From an uncultured Bacilli bacterium (GTDB taxonomy: Bacteria > Bacillota_I > Bacilli_A > RF39 > UBA660), in contig CAKPBJ010000010.1 of the NCBI GenBank assembly GCA_934140575.1, positions 1-47,853 of the forward strand: a stretch of DNA of 47,853 bases, read 5' to 3'. Position 1 is the first letter of the stretch. The number at the start of each line of letters is the position of its first letter. The position numbers and the translations under genes are program-made. Positions 40,908 to 47,853 of the stretch are shown piece by piece. Below the pieces are notes generated by a model. That model ran no database searches, was not told the origin of the DNA, and was given only the letters and a program-made list of their open reading frames with translations.

Positions 40908-41741
40908 CTAATTAACACCATTTATTCTCATAATACCTAAAATAGCATGAGAAGAAGAACTTTTATAATCTGAATCAACAACTATTCCCCATTTGCTACC
41001 TTTAGCATGAACAATCTCATTTCCATTACCTGTAAGAATTGCAACATGACCATCATACATTACTAAGTCACCAGCCTTAATCTCACCATGAACCAATGTA
41101 TATGTTCCCTTATCAGCCCATTGAGTATAAGTTGTCCTAGACAAATTAATACCATTATGTCTAAAAACACCTTGAACAAAACCACTGCAATCAGTTCCAG
41201 TATATGGTAATTCACCATTCCAAGTACCACCCCAAACATATTGTTTTCCAACAAATTGTTTAGCATAAGCAACAATTGCTTTTCCCTTAGCACTGCCTTG
41301 TCCACTACCACCAGATGCCGTTCCTTTTTCATATCCATCAGGATCAACCATAATTGGAGATTTTCTTTTTTCATCCAAAGGAATATAAGTATTTTTTTGA
41401 CTTCTAACAACTTCAGCAGATATTTTTGCTTGCTCCCAACAAGCAGGAATGCTAAACTTCTCAGGCATCATTCCAATCACAACATTTACAAGTATAGGAA
41501 CAAAAAATACAATTAAAGCTGCAAAGAACTTATTAAACAAAGACTTTTGTAATTTTTTTTCCTCTGGATTAGTCATTAACATAATAAATTGATAAGTTGC
41601 CATAACAATCAAAATAATTGGTACAATTAATTGAATTAATCCAAGAATCTTTCTAGCAACATCAAGCACAGTAACAAGGCTATAATCATTACAGCAAGTA
41701 CCCAAAGTATCATTACAATCAAGTATTTGTACAAGCCTCAT
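40908..41741 (-). CDS. VirB2-like pilin domain fused to NlpC/P60 wall hydrolase
   Basis: A 277-aa protein with two parts. Residues 1-100 reproduce VirB2-like topology: Cys-rich start, TM LGLIQLIVPIILIVMATYQF, loop TNPEEKKLQKSLFNK, TM AALIVFFVPILVNVVIG; this aligns well with the type IV pilins at 20641 and 21183. After a Gly/Ser linker, residues 152-277 form an NlpC/P60 domain: YVWGGTW, GTDCSGFVQGVF (C185), GDLVMYDGHVAI (H232) and IVHAKG (H245). NlpC/P60 enzymes cleave D-Glu-DAP peptide bonds. It lies between trmR and a DUF3298-like gene inside a housekeeping operon. SD GGAGGTGGAG. Confidence 0.85.
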   Translation of the reverse strand: MRLVQILDCNDTLGTCCNDYSLVTVLDVARKILGLIQLIVPIILIVMATYQFIMLMTNPEEKKLQKSLFNKFFAALIVFFVPILVNVVIGMMPEKFSIPACWEQAKISAEVVRSQKNTYIPLDEKRKSPIMVDPDGYEKGTASGGSGQGSAKGKAIVAYAKQFVGKQYVWGGTWNGELPYTGTDCSGFVQGVFRHNGINLSRTTYTQWADKGTYTLVHGEIKAGDLVMYDGHVAILTGNGNEIVHAKGSKWGIVVDSDYKSSSSHAILGIMRINGVN

Positions 41742-41755
41742 TTACTCCACCTCCA

Positions 41756-42349
41756 TTACTTTTTTATACTAATCGCTAAGCCATCACCTATATTTAAAAA
41801 CTCAGTATCATATTTATTATTCTTTTCCAAAAATAAAGTATAGTTTTTAACTTTTCTAACTAACTGTCTAAGATTTCTACTTCCAATATCCTCTTCATCC
41901 TTAAATACCAATCCATGAAAGTACATATTATCAGTAATAATAGAACCTCCATCTCTTAAATTTCTTTCAAACTTTTCAAAAAATTTAGTATTTTGTGCTT
42001 TAGCAGCATCAATAAATATTAAATCATAAGTTTCATTAATTTTAACTTCCAAAGCATCATTATAAATAAGATTAATTCTATCTTCTAACTTAAACTTCTT
42101 AACATTCTTAATAGCTTCTAAATATCTCTTCTCATCTCTTTCAATTGTAGTAACTTCTATATCATTATCAACTAAACACATCATAATAGCAGAATATCCA
42201 ATAGCAGTTCCAATTTCTAAGATTTTCTTTATTTTATTTTTTTTTATATAATTTGTCAAATAATTAATTCCGTCATCTTGCATAATAGGAACATTATTTT
42301 CTAACGCATAATTTTTTATCGACTCTATTTCTTCCTTCATCTTCACCAT
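41756..42349 (-). CDS. trmR: tRNA 5-hydroxyuridine methyltransferase TrmR (YrrM-like)
   Basis: A 197-aa class I O-methyltransferase. The SAM motif I is ILEIGTAIGYSAIMM, followed by VTTIERDEKRYLEA, the metal-binding LIFIDAAKAQ and DGGSIITDNMYFHGLV with DN. In Bacillus, YrrM/TrmR methylates 5-hydroxyuridine in tRNA to 5-methoxyuridine and lies between yrrL and yrrN, exactly as here (mltG upstream, trhP1 two genes downstream). The start may be ATG 42349 or 42340. Confidence 0.9.
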   Translation of the reverse strand: MVKMKEEIESIKNYALENNVPIMQDDGINYLTNYIKKNKIKKILEIGTAIGYSAIMMCLVDNDIEVTTIERDEKRYLEAIKNVKKFKLEDRINLIYNDALEVKINETYDLIFIDAAKAQNTKFFEKFERNLRDGGSIITDNMYFHGLVFKDEEDIGSRNLRQLVRKVKNYTLFLEKNNKYDTEFLNIGDGLAISIKK

Positions 42350-42352
42350 TTC

Positions 42353-43414
42353 CTAACCGTTCCATTTACCACTACTAATTAAGTTTTTTATCACTCTATT
42401 TTGTTCTTCTGAACTTTTTGAATAATATACTTTACCATTACTATCAGCAACAAAATACAAATAGTCATTATCTATTGGATTAATAGCTGCCTCTATACTA
42501 ATAGCAGATGGATTACAAATTGGTCCAATAGGCGGACCAGACTTATTAGTAGGTCTTGTATTATATGGATTTGCAGTATTATATTGCTCACTAGTAAGTT
42601 TATCAGACATTGGAACTTGAAAAGCATAATAAGTAGTAACATCACTACCTAAATGCATACCAATATTAAGTCTATTATTAAATACTCCCATAATGTTCTG
42701 TCTATCTTCTAAACTCTTACCCTCAAGTTCAACCATTGAAGCCATAGTCAAATAATAATGTACCCTATTTCCAATAGAACTTTTATAAGCACTAAGCTCT
42801 TTATCCATCTCATCAAGCATAGTTTCTATAATCTTCTTAACACTAGCATCCTTTTTAAAGTAATAAGTATCAGGAGCTAAATACCCCTCTAACGAATAAT
42901 ATATACCATTCTGTAATATATCATCAGTCAAAAACCAATATTCATTAATTAATTCACTCATATAAGTATTATCTTTAAATACACTAATCACATCATCATA
43001 ACTATTATCAGTAGCTTCTGCAATAACCTTAGCATAATCAGTAATTCTCTGACCTTCCTTAAAAGTAACCTTAACACTATTAGAATCAATAGAACTTCCC
43101 TCTTCCAAAGTACTAACTATCTTACTTAAATCCATACTTTTACTTAAATTATAAGTGCCAGCCTTTAAAGACTTATTACTATATAGTTTTATATAAATTT
43201 TAAATAGCATCTTGCTTCTAATTAATTTCTTTTCTTTTAAAATATCACTTATTTTACTAACACCATTACCACTAGTAATATCAACTTCCACATTACTAGT
43301 ATCATGCGTATCAACAGGACTAGCAAGCACCATCCAAGTAATACCGATACCCAAAAGCAAAAAGGCAAAAACAATAATTAGAAACAAAGGTTTTGGTTTT
43401 ACTTTAACTGCCAT
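42353..43414 (-). CDS. mltG: Endolytic transglycosylase MltG (YceG-like)
   Basis: A 353-aa protein: N-terminal TM (residues 9-30), an extracellular LysM-like part (VEVDITSGNGVSKISDILKEKKLI) and the MltG domain with MASMVELEGKS, where Glu is the catalytic residue, NRLNIGMHLGSDVTTYY and YNTRP...PPIGPICNPSAISIEAAINP. MltG cuts nascent glycan strands and ends their growth. In Bacillus the equivalent yrrL follows yrzB, as here. SD GGAGG. Confidence 0.93.
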   Translation of the reverse strand: MAVKVKPKPLFLIIVFAFLLLGIGITWMVLASPVDTHDTSNVEVDITSGNGVSKISDILKEKKLIRSKMLFKIYIKLYSNKSLKAGTYNLSKSMDLSKIVSTLEEGSSIDSNSVKVTFKEGQRITDYAKVIAEATDNSYDDVISVFKDNTYMSELINEYWFLTDDILQNGIYYSLEGYLAPDTYYFKKDASVKKIIETMLDEMDKELSAYKSSIGNRVHYYLTMASMVELEGKSLEDRQNIMGVFNNRLNIGMHLGSDVTTYYAFQVPMSDKLTSEQYNTANPYNTRPTNKSGPPIGPICNPSAISIEAAINPIDNDYLYFVADSNGKVYYSKSSEEQNRVIKNLISSGKWNG

Positions 43415-43438
43415 ACAACCTCCATAAAAAATAAAGAG

Positions 43439-43732
43439 CTATTGCTCGTTATTTTCATTATTCTTTTTATTTTTTACTTCTTCTTGTAAAGTATCTAAAA
43501 TAGTTTCAATAACTTTCCACTCTTTTTCAGTTTTAATAGCTTCTAACTTACTTTGAGGATCATCTGGATAATAAATAGATGCATAAACCTCTATATTACC
43601 AGTTTCATCTCTTTGATTATCAGTATAAACTATATAATTTTTATGAGTTTCTTCACTTTCAAAAGTAAATAATACATCATAAACTATTTCATTTCCATTC
43701 TCATCTAACATCGAAAAAGTATTTTTTTTCAT
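43439..43732 (-). CDS. yrzB: DUF1292 family protein (YrzB), copy 2
   Basis: A 97-aa acidic protein of the DUF1292 family: VYDVLFTFESEETHKNYIVYTDNQRDE, VYASIYYPDD, EWKVIETILDTLQEE. It lies in the family's canonical position between ruvX and mltG, overlapping ruvX by four bases (ATGA). Compared with the copy at 3722-3997 it shares the core motif but differs in the ends. Function unknown. Confidence 0.9.
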   Translation of the reverse strand: MKKNTFSMLDENGNEIVYDVLFTFESEETHKNYIVYTDNQRDETGNIEVYASIYYPDDPQSKLEAIKTEKEWKVIETILDTLQEEVKNKKNNENNEQ

Positions 43733-44148
43733 TTTCTCCCACTCCTATCTAAATAACTTTGCAATATTATAGTAGCTGCAACGCTATCAACAACTTTCTT
43801 TCTATTTTTTCGAGAAACATTCCCACTTAATAATACATTATTAGCAGTAACTGTAGTAAGTCTCTCATCTTCCAAATAAATTGGTATAGCAAGTTTTTCT
43901 TCTAATTTAGATTTAAAATCCAAACTAAGTTCTCCCTTAGGTCCTATAGAATTGTTCATATTCTTAGGAAAACCTAATACAATAGCATCAATACCTAATT
44001 CATTGACAAGTCCTTGAACCTCAACAAGTAATCTATCATATTCTTCATTATGCCTAATAGTTCTCAAACTAGTTGCAATTAATCCTGTCTTATCACTAAC
44101 TGCAACTCCTAAAGTCCTACTACCTAAATCAAGTCCCAAATATCTCAT
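43729..44148 (-). CDS. ruvX: Pre-16S rRNA nuclease/resolvase-like RuvX (YqgF/YrrK)
   Basis: A 139-aa RNase H-fold protein: YLGLDLGSRTLGVAVSDKTG with the first catalytic Asp, IVLGFPKNMNNSIGPKG, IYLEDERLTTVTAN with the acidic pair, and a C-terminal KVVDSVAATIILQSYL with the last Asp. The family processes the 5' end of 16S rRNA and was once thought to be a Holliday junction resolvase. It overlaps ireB by one base and the DUF1292 gene by four. Confidence 0.94.
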   Translation of the reverse strand: MRYLGLDLGSRTLGVAVSDKTGLIATSLRTIRHNEEYDRLLVEVQGLVNELGIDAIVLGFPKNMNNSIGPKGELSLDFKSKLEEKLAIPIYLEDERLTTVTANNVLLSGNVSRKNRKKVVDSVAATIILQSYLDRSGRK

Positions 44149-44399
44149 TATTTATTTTTTTGAAACTCATTAAGAAGAATCTCTACAATCTTAGCCCTAT
44201 CAATTTCTTGAATCTTACTTCTAGCATCTCTATAACTAGAAATATAACCAGGATCACCACTAATTAAATATCCAACAATTTGATTTGTAGGATTATATCC
44301 TCTCTCCTTTAAAGAATCATAAACCTCATCTAATATTTTTCTTGTAAGTTCTGCATCAATTTCAGATAAACTAAATAAACTTGTTTTATCTCTTGGCAT
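44148..44399 (-). CDS. ireB: IreB family regulatory phosphoprotein (YrzL)
   Basis: An 83-aa protein typical of IreB: FSLSEIDAELTRKILDEVYDSLKERGYNPTNQIVGYLISGDPGYISSYRDAR. In Enterococcus IreB is phosphorylated by the PASTA kinase IreK and affects cephalosporin resistance. It is the first gene of the ireB-ruvX-DUF1292-mltG cluster, behind the promoter at 44427-44455. SD GAGGTGA is four bases before the ATG. Confidence 0.94.
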   Translation of the reverse strand: MPRDKTSLFSLSEIDAELTRKILDEVYDSLKERGYNPTNQIVGYLISGDPGYISSYRDARSKIQEIDRAKIVEILLNEFQKNK

Positions 44400-44426
44400 A
44401 TAATCACCTCACTATATATTAACTTA

Positions 44427-44455
44427 ATTTTATCATTTTAAATCATTAAATACAA
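44427..44455 (-). promoter_or_regulatory. sigma-A promoter of the ireB operon
   Basis: Minus strand -35 TTGTAT (44455-44450), 17-base spacer, -10 TAAAAT (44432-44427) with TGA directly before it, an extended -10. It lies between the stop of the 417-aa protein gene and ireB and probably drives the long operon down to the dGTPase-like gene. Confidence 0.65.
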
Positions 44456-45709
44456 TCATTTTCTCCTCAAACCAACACTTTGCATAACTGTATCAAACAT
44501 CTCTATACCTCTAATTTTCTTAATAAGTCTATATCTATCGCCATAAATTGTAATAAATTTTCTTTTATTTAATAATACTTTTTTTATTTTTTCTTTAGCA
44601 GCTCCTGATAATTCTTTTATTTGTTCATCACTAAGTGCATTTAAAAAATCAGAATCAACAAATTTATCATCTAATTCAACCCCAGCACCTAAAACAATAT
44701 TTCTAACTCTATCAACATGACCAATATTATCAGCTTTAGAAAAAATTCTTTCCAATTTTGGTGTCATATCAATAATTTCTTGATCTGAAAAAGCATTTAA
44801 AATTTCTTCAGTAAAATGTAGACTTGTATAAAAATCAGGATTTTTTAAAAGAATATCTCTTAATTTAATCATCGGAACAATATTTTTTCCATTATAATTT
44901 TCATTTACCATCTCCCTCTGATAATAAGATAAATTTAATAACATCTCACTACCAAATATCAAAAAATTATCAGGAACTAATAAATTTCTAAATGTTTTAG
45001 ATATATCATGTTTATCATTTTTCTTAGCAATATCAGGATTTTGTAATATTACTTGTTTAAACATCATCATCAGTTTATCTCTCTCATCATTACTATATTT
45101 ATATACATTAACTTTATTTAACTTTTTAGAAATAACAGAAAGTTCATCTTCCAAATCTTTCCTTGTACTAGAATCAAGTTCAGGATCATATAATAATCTA
45201 TCACTAATACCGTAATATCTATCTAACAATAATCCTCTACTATCATTATCAATTTTCTTTGAACTAACACTAATTAATTTACCAAAAAAATTTTCACACT
45301 CAGAATTACAATGTTTTAAAAGAAAAACCAACTCATCTTCACTAAAATATTTAGTAAAATTCTTATCAAGTGCAAAAAATTTAACATTTTGATTACCAAA
45401 TGAATAATGTTCAGTAGTTAGCTTTTCCAATAAAGATAAATTATCATTACAAATTGCATAATATTTTATACTTAATTTTCTTAAAACATTATATTCTTCA
45501 GGAGTATAGCTCCTATTTTTAACTTTAAATTTAGATTTATTATTATTCTTTATAATTAATTTGTCATAAAAATTTTCTAATTCTTTTTTTATTTCTAAAT
45601 CAGCAACTAATGAGTTTCCATAATCAAAGTCTTGAATAGACATTCTTATATATTTTCTAATATAATCAAGACCACATTTAACATATTCGTTTTTTAATTT
45701 TCCATCCAT
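44456..45709 (-). CDS. Unknown 417-aa helical cytoplasmic protein
   Basis: I do not recognise it. It is charged, helix-rich, without signal peptide or TM, and carries several Asn/Lys and Leu-rich helices such as LTTEHYSFGNQNVKFFAL and FSDQEIIDMTPKLERIF/LSDEQIKELSGAAKEKI. The last two resemble each other and could be repeats of a helical unit. A strong promoter (45711-45739) ends only one base before the ATG, so the true start may lie further downstream. It has no clear SD. Confidence 0.6.
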   Translation of the reverse strand: MDGKLKNEYVKCGLDYIRKYIRMSIQDFDYGNSLVADLEIKKELENFYDKLIIKNNNKSKFKVKNRSYTPEEYNVLRKLSIKYYAICNDNLSLLEKLTTEHYSFGNQNVKFFALDKNFTKYFSEDELVFLLKHCNSECENFFGKLISVSSKKIDNDSRGLLLDRYYGISDRLLYDPELDSSTRKDLEDELSVISKKLNKVNVYKYSNDERDKLMMMFKQVILQNPDIAKKNDKHDISKTFRNLLVPDNFLIFGSEMLLNLSYYQREMVNENYNGKNIVPMIKLRDILLKNPDFYTSLHFTEEILNAFSDQEIIDMTPKLERIFSKADNIGHVDRVRNIVLGAGVELDDKFVDSDFLNALSDEQIKELSGAAKEKIKKVLLNKRKFITIYGDRYRLIKKIRGIEMFDTVMQSVGLRRK

Positions 45710-45710
45710 A

Positions 45711-45739
45711 ATTATATCACATCATTTTTCTAACATCAA
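45711..45739 (-). promoter_or_regulatory. Promoter directly abutting the 417-aa protein start
   Basis: Minus strand -35 TTGATG (45739-45734), 17-base spacer, perfect -10 TATAAT (45716-45711) with TGA before it. The predicted start point is about seven bases later, inside or after the annotated ATG at 45709. Confidence 0.5.
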
Positions 45740-45748
45740 TATTTAATC

Positions 45749-46909
45749 TTATTTAGCTGCCATTACAAATCCCATAAACATTAAGAAAATTAAGAATATT
45801 GTACAAATAATCCATCCATTAATTTTTTCAAAATTACTTGATTTTTCCTTAACACCAAGAGCCATAGTAATAACAATACCACCAATTAATCCTCCAATAT
45901 GTCCCCAATTATCAATACCAGAAGAAATAAATCCAATAGCTAAATTAAGTAAAACAAGTGGAACAATTTGACTTTTAACAACATTTCCTAAATATACTCT
46001 ATAATGATATCCAAAATAAAGTAAAGCACCCATAAGACCAAAAATAGCCCCAGAAGCTCCAATTGATCCAACATTACCACTTAAAGTAATAGAAAGTAAT
46101 GAACCGGTTAATCCAGAGAATAAGTAAATTATGATATATTTAAATTTTCCAAAGAAGCTCTCAATTTGTCCACCCAAAACATATAATGCATAACAGTTAA
46201 ACAATAAATGAACAATACTCCCATGTAAAAATATACCAGTCAACAATCTATAATATTGTCCTGCTCTTATACTAGGACCATGTATACAATAAGCATCAAT
46301 AATATATTGATATACATCACTCCCTAAAAGCATAGGCACAACATAAAAAATAACATTAACCGCAATTAAAAAATATGTAATATACGGAACCTTAGACTTA
46401 AAAACACTCTCCAACTTACTAGCATCCTCCTTATTATGTTTATTAATATCACCTGTAATTTTCATAAATAATTCTAATCCTTTTTCAGAAAACTTCATCT
46501 TATCAGATAAATCAGGAAATACTTTCTTTATAATACTACTCTTTTTTATATCAGCCTCATCATTAACCTTAACACACATTAAATGAGAATCTTTATTTAA
46601 CTCTTCCTTAATATTTTCACCCATATCTAAAAAGATACTTAAAACATTCAAATTAAAAGTAAATGTTTTTTTCTTTATTTTCTTCAAGATTCTCTTTGTT
46701 TTAAAAACATCGAAATCAAATTGCTCATCATTATGTATATATCCTGATACAATTCTAACAACCTCACAGTCAGAATTTAAATTTTCAAGCCATATTTCAT
46801 TATCAACACCTTGTAAAATAATAGGATTATAATTTTTTTCAGTAATAAAATAATGAAGTAATTTCATAGTAATAACATTTTTTTCATCCTTCATTAATTC
46901 TTCTTCCAT
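45749..46909 (-). CDS. gluP: Rhomboid intramembrane protease, GluP-like
   Basis: About 386 aa. The first 180 residues are a soluble cytoplasmic domain, as in Bacillus GluP/YqgP. Six or more TM helices follow: GQYYRLLTGIFLHGSIVHLLFN (conserved RH-N region), then GASGAIFGLMGALL with the catalytic Ser and DNWGHIGGLIGG with the catalytic His. GluP cleaves membrane proteins, for example magnesium transporter quality control in Bacillus. The start is ATG 46909, six bases after AGGAGGG; a longer reading from 46945 lacks an SD. Divergent from the tspO gene. Confidence 0.92.
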   Translation of the reverse strand: MEEELMKDEKNVITMKLLHYFITEKNYNPIILQGVDNEIWLENLNSDCEVVRIVSGYIHNDEQFDFDVFKTKRILKKIKKKTFTFNLNVLSIFLDMGENIKEELNKDSHLMCVKVNDEADIKKSSIIKKVFPDLSDKMKFSEKGLELFMKITGDINKHNKEDASKLESVFKSKVPYITYFLIAVNVIFYVVPMLLGSDVYQYIIDAYCIHGPSIRAGQYYRLLTGIFLHGSIVHLLFNCYALYVLGGQIESFFGKFKYIIIYLFSGLTGSLLSITLSGNVGSIGASGAIFGLMGALLYFGYHYRVYLGNVVKSQIVPLVLLNLAIGFISSGIDNWGHIGGLIGGIVITMALGVKEKSSNFEKINGWIICTIFLIFLMFMGFVMAAK

Positions 46910-46979
46910 TAAATTCCCTCCTAAAAAACTAATAATATTATACAATATAACATAAAATATGAAAAGAGGAGATGATTAA

Positions 46980-47438
46980 ATGTTTAAAAAGATAATTATC
47001 TATATTTTATGTTTAATTCCATGGTTTGCATCATCAATTATTAAAGTAGACTATAATTATTTCAAAGAAATAAAAGTTCCATTCTTTACTCCACCACAAC
47101 AATTTTATCCAATAGCTTGGTTAATAATATATTTATTGATTGCCTATACAGTATATAAAATAATAACAACATATAAATTAAAAGAAATTCCTAAATCATA
47201 TAAAATAAGTTTATTAATAAATTACATATTTAATCAAAGCTTTACTATTTTATTTTTTGGCCTAAAAAATAACTTTTTAGGATTTATCTCATGCCTAGGA
47301 ACATTTATAAGCACTTTATTCTTATATGAAGAAACATCTATTTTACAAAACAAACAAAAAGTACTATTAAATCCATATATATTATTATCCCTATTCGCAA
47401 GTATATTATCACTTACAATATATTTATTAAATATCTAA
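46980..47438 (+). CDS. TspO/MBR family membrane protein
   Basis: A 152-aa protein with five TM helices. The N-terminal IKVPFFTPPQQFYPIAWLIIY corresponds to the TspO signature (PxWxPPxxxFxxxWxxLY), and SLLINYIFNQSFTILFFGLKN to the Q-x-x-x-N-x-x-W/S region of the fourth helix. TspO proteins bind tetrapyrroles and lipophilic ligands in membranes. SD AGAGGAG lies seven bases before the ATG. It is the second plus-strand gene, with a terminator directly after its stop. Confidence 0.82.
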   Translation: MFKKIIIYILCLIPWFASSIIKVDYNYFKEIKVPFFTPPQQFYPIAWLIIYLLIAYTVYKIITTYKLKEIPKSYKISLLINYIFNQSFTILFFGLKNNFLGFISCLGTFISTLFLYEETSILQNKQKVLLNPYILLSLFASILSLTIYLLNI

Positions 47439-47470
47439 AGAGAATCGAATCAAAAGATTCTTTTTATTTT
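47437..47470 (+). terminator. Terminator of the tspO gene
   Basis: AAAGAGAATC (47437-47446) pairs with GATTCTTTTT (47456-47465) with one G-T pair, and further T follow. It begins inside the stop codon. Confidence 0.75.
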
Positions 47471-47473
47471 ACT

Positions 47474-47501
47474 AAAAAAGTAGTAAAAACAAATTACTAC
47501 T
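47474..47501 (-). terminator. Candidate terminator for the Rpn-family gene
   Basis: On the minus strand AGTAGTAA (47501-47494) pairs perfectly with TTACTACT (47486-47479) around a seven-base loop and is followed by six T. It lies about 125 bases after the stop of the gene at 47626 and faces the tspO terminator. The stretch between them shows no gene. Confidence 0.6.
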
Positions 47502-47625
47502 CAAAATCATTTAATATCATTAGATAACCCTATAATTTTATCGTTTGTTATCACCATATATTTCATAATTAATGTAAATCAAGCATATATATTTAATCTA
47601 CTTAATACTATAACTCAGATAAATT

Positions 47626-47853
47626 CTACTTCAAGTTATTTATTTGTTCATTTGATAAGCCTGTTACTTCTGATATTAAAGAAATGTCTAAACCCTTTTT
47701 TAACATATTCTTAGCTATTTCATTTTTAGATTGCTCTGTACCACGCTCTAATCCTTGTTTTATTCCTCGCTCTAGCCCCTTCTCTAATCCTTCTTTTAAT
47801 CCTTTTTTCGTTGCTTCATCTCTTATTGAATTTTCTATCATCATGTTATCTTT
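47626..47853 (-). CDS. C-terminal end of an Rpn/PD-(D/E)XK recombination-promoting nuclease
   Basis: The open frame continues past the window end, so only about 75 residues are seen. It contains the repetitive Gly-Leu-Glu/Lys helix (KKGLKEGLEKGLERGIKQ, GLERGTEQ) and the ending AKNMLKKGLDISLISEVTGLS...I, typical of the C-terminus of Rpn-family proteins (DNA-cleaving nucleases once annotated as transposases). The catalytic domain lies outside. Such genes are often horizontally mobile. Confidence 0.75.
   Translation of the reverse strand, partial: KDNMMIENSIRDEATKKGLKEGLEKGLERGIKQGLERGTEQSKNEIAKNMLKKGLDISLISEVTGLSNEQINNLK

Noticed and set aside
41063..41410. 115-aa minus-strand frame within the VirB2-NlpC/P60 gene
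   Set aside because: Shadow of the NlpC/P60 domain in another frame with no SD.
43415..43440. Short hairpin GAGC-AATA-GCTC before mltG
   Set aside because: Four base pairs are too few for a confident terminator, although a T-rich stretch follows.

Overview
The window is very AT-rich, low-GC Firmicutes DNA, and almost every gene lies on the minus strand. Sporulation genes (a sigma-G factor, a YlmC/YmxH protein, a YunB protein and probably a CotS/YutH-like protein) show that the host belongs to a spore-forming lineage. Gene order and products (YutD, YqeG, IreB-RuvX-DUF1292-MltG-TrmR-TrhP1-TrhP2-GreA) match class Bacilli. The AT bias, the short Bacillus-like housekeeping proteins and the large secretion locus suggest an uncultured gut-type Bacilli (RF39- or Erysipelotrichales-like). 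That placement is inference. TGA is used as a stop, so the standard bacterial code applies.

Layout. Positions 1-9000 hold tRNA-Thr and tRNA-Val, a YugI-like S1 protein, an Nfu iron-sulfur scaffold (+ strand), a coat-kinase-like protein, a 626-aa acidic coiled-coil protein, a DUF1292 protein, the sigG-ylmC-yunB-yutD group, yqeG, rmuC, a TVP38-type membrane protein and a rhodanese. Positions 9015-35487 hold one uninterrupted minus-strand locus, closed by a strong terminator at 8985-9014 and preceded by the greA terminator at 35563-35590. Positions 35595-44399 are the conserved Bacillus-type cluster read as ireB, ruvX, DUF1292, mltG, trmR, (two inserted genes), trhP1, trhP2, a dGTPase-like gene, a hypothetical and greA. 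The right end carries a 417-aa unknown, a GluP rhomboid protease, a TspO protein (+) and the end of an Rpn-family nuclease.

The central locus is the main point of interest. In transcription order it encodes a six-TM exported protein, a pilin-like protein with Ig-like and lectin-like modules, a class B-like sortase, a 928-aa Cys-rich exported protein, and a TadE-like protein. A Tad/Flp pilus assembly set follows: CpaB, CpaF, TadB, TadC, a 51-aa pilin, two TadE-like minor pilins and a TadZ-like protein. Next comes a Gram-positive type IV secretion set: two VirB2-like pilins, VirB6, PrgI/VirB3, TrsD-like, VirB4, a SpoIID-C39 wall hydrolase and the VirD4 coupling ATPase. The locus ends with a second pilin-like protein sharing modules with the one near its start. 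A third VirB2-like domain, fused to an NlpC/P60 hydrolase, sits inside the neighbouring housekeeping operon between trmR and trhP1.

No relaxase, oriT, integrase or attachment site is visible, so the type IV system looks like a resident chromosomal machine rather than a conjugative element. I infer a combined envelope nanomachine: Tad-type pili or adhesins, type IV export and wall remodelling built from one locus. Internal promoters in front of the 51-aa pilin and the first VirB2-like gene, and a terminator just after that VirB2-like gene, suggest that the pilin-type subunits are made in excess.
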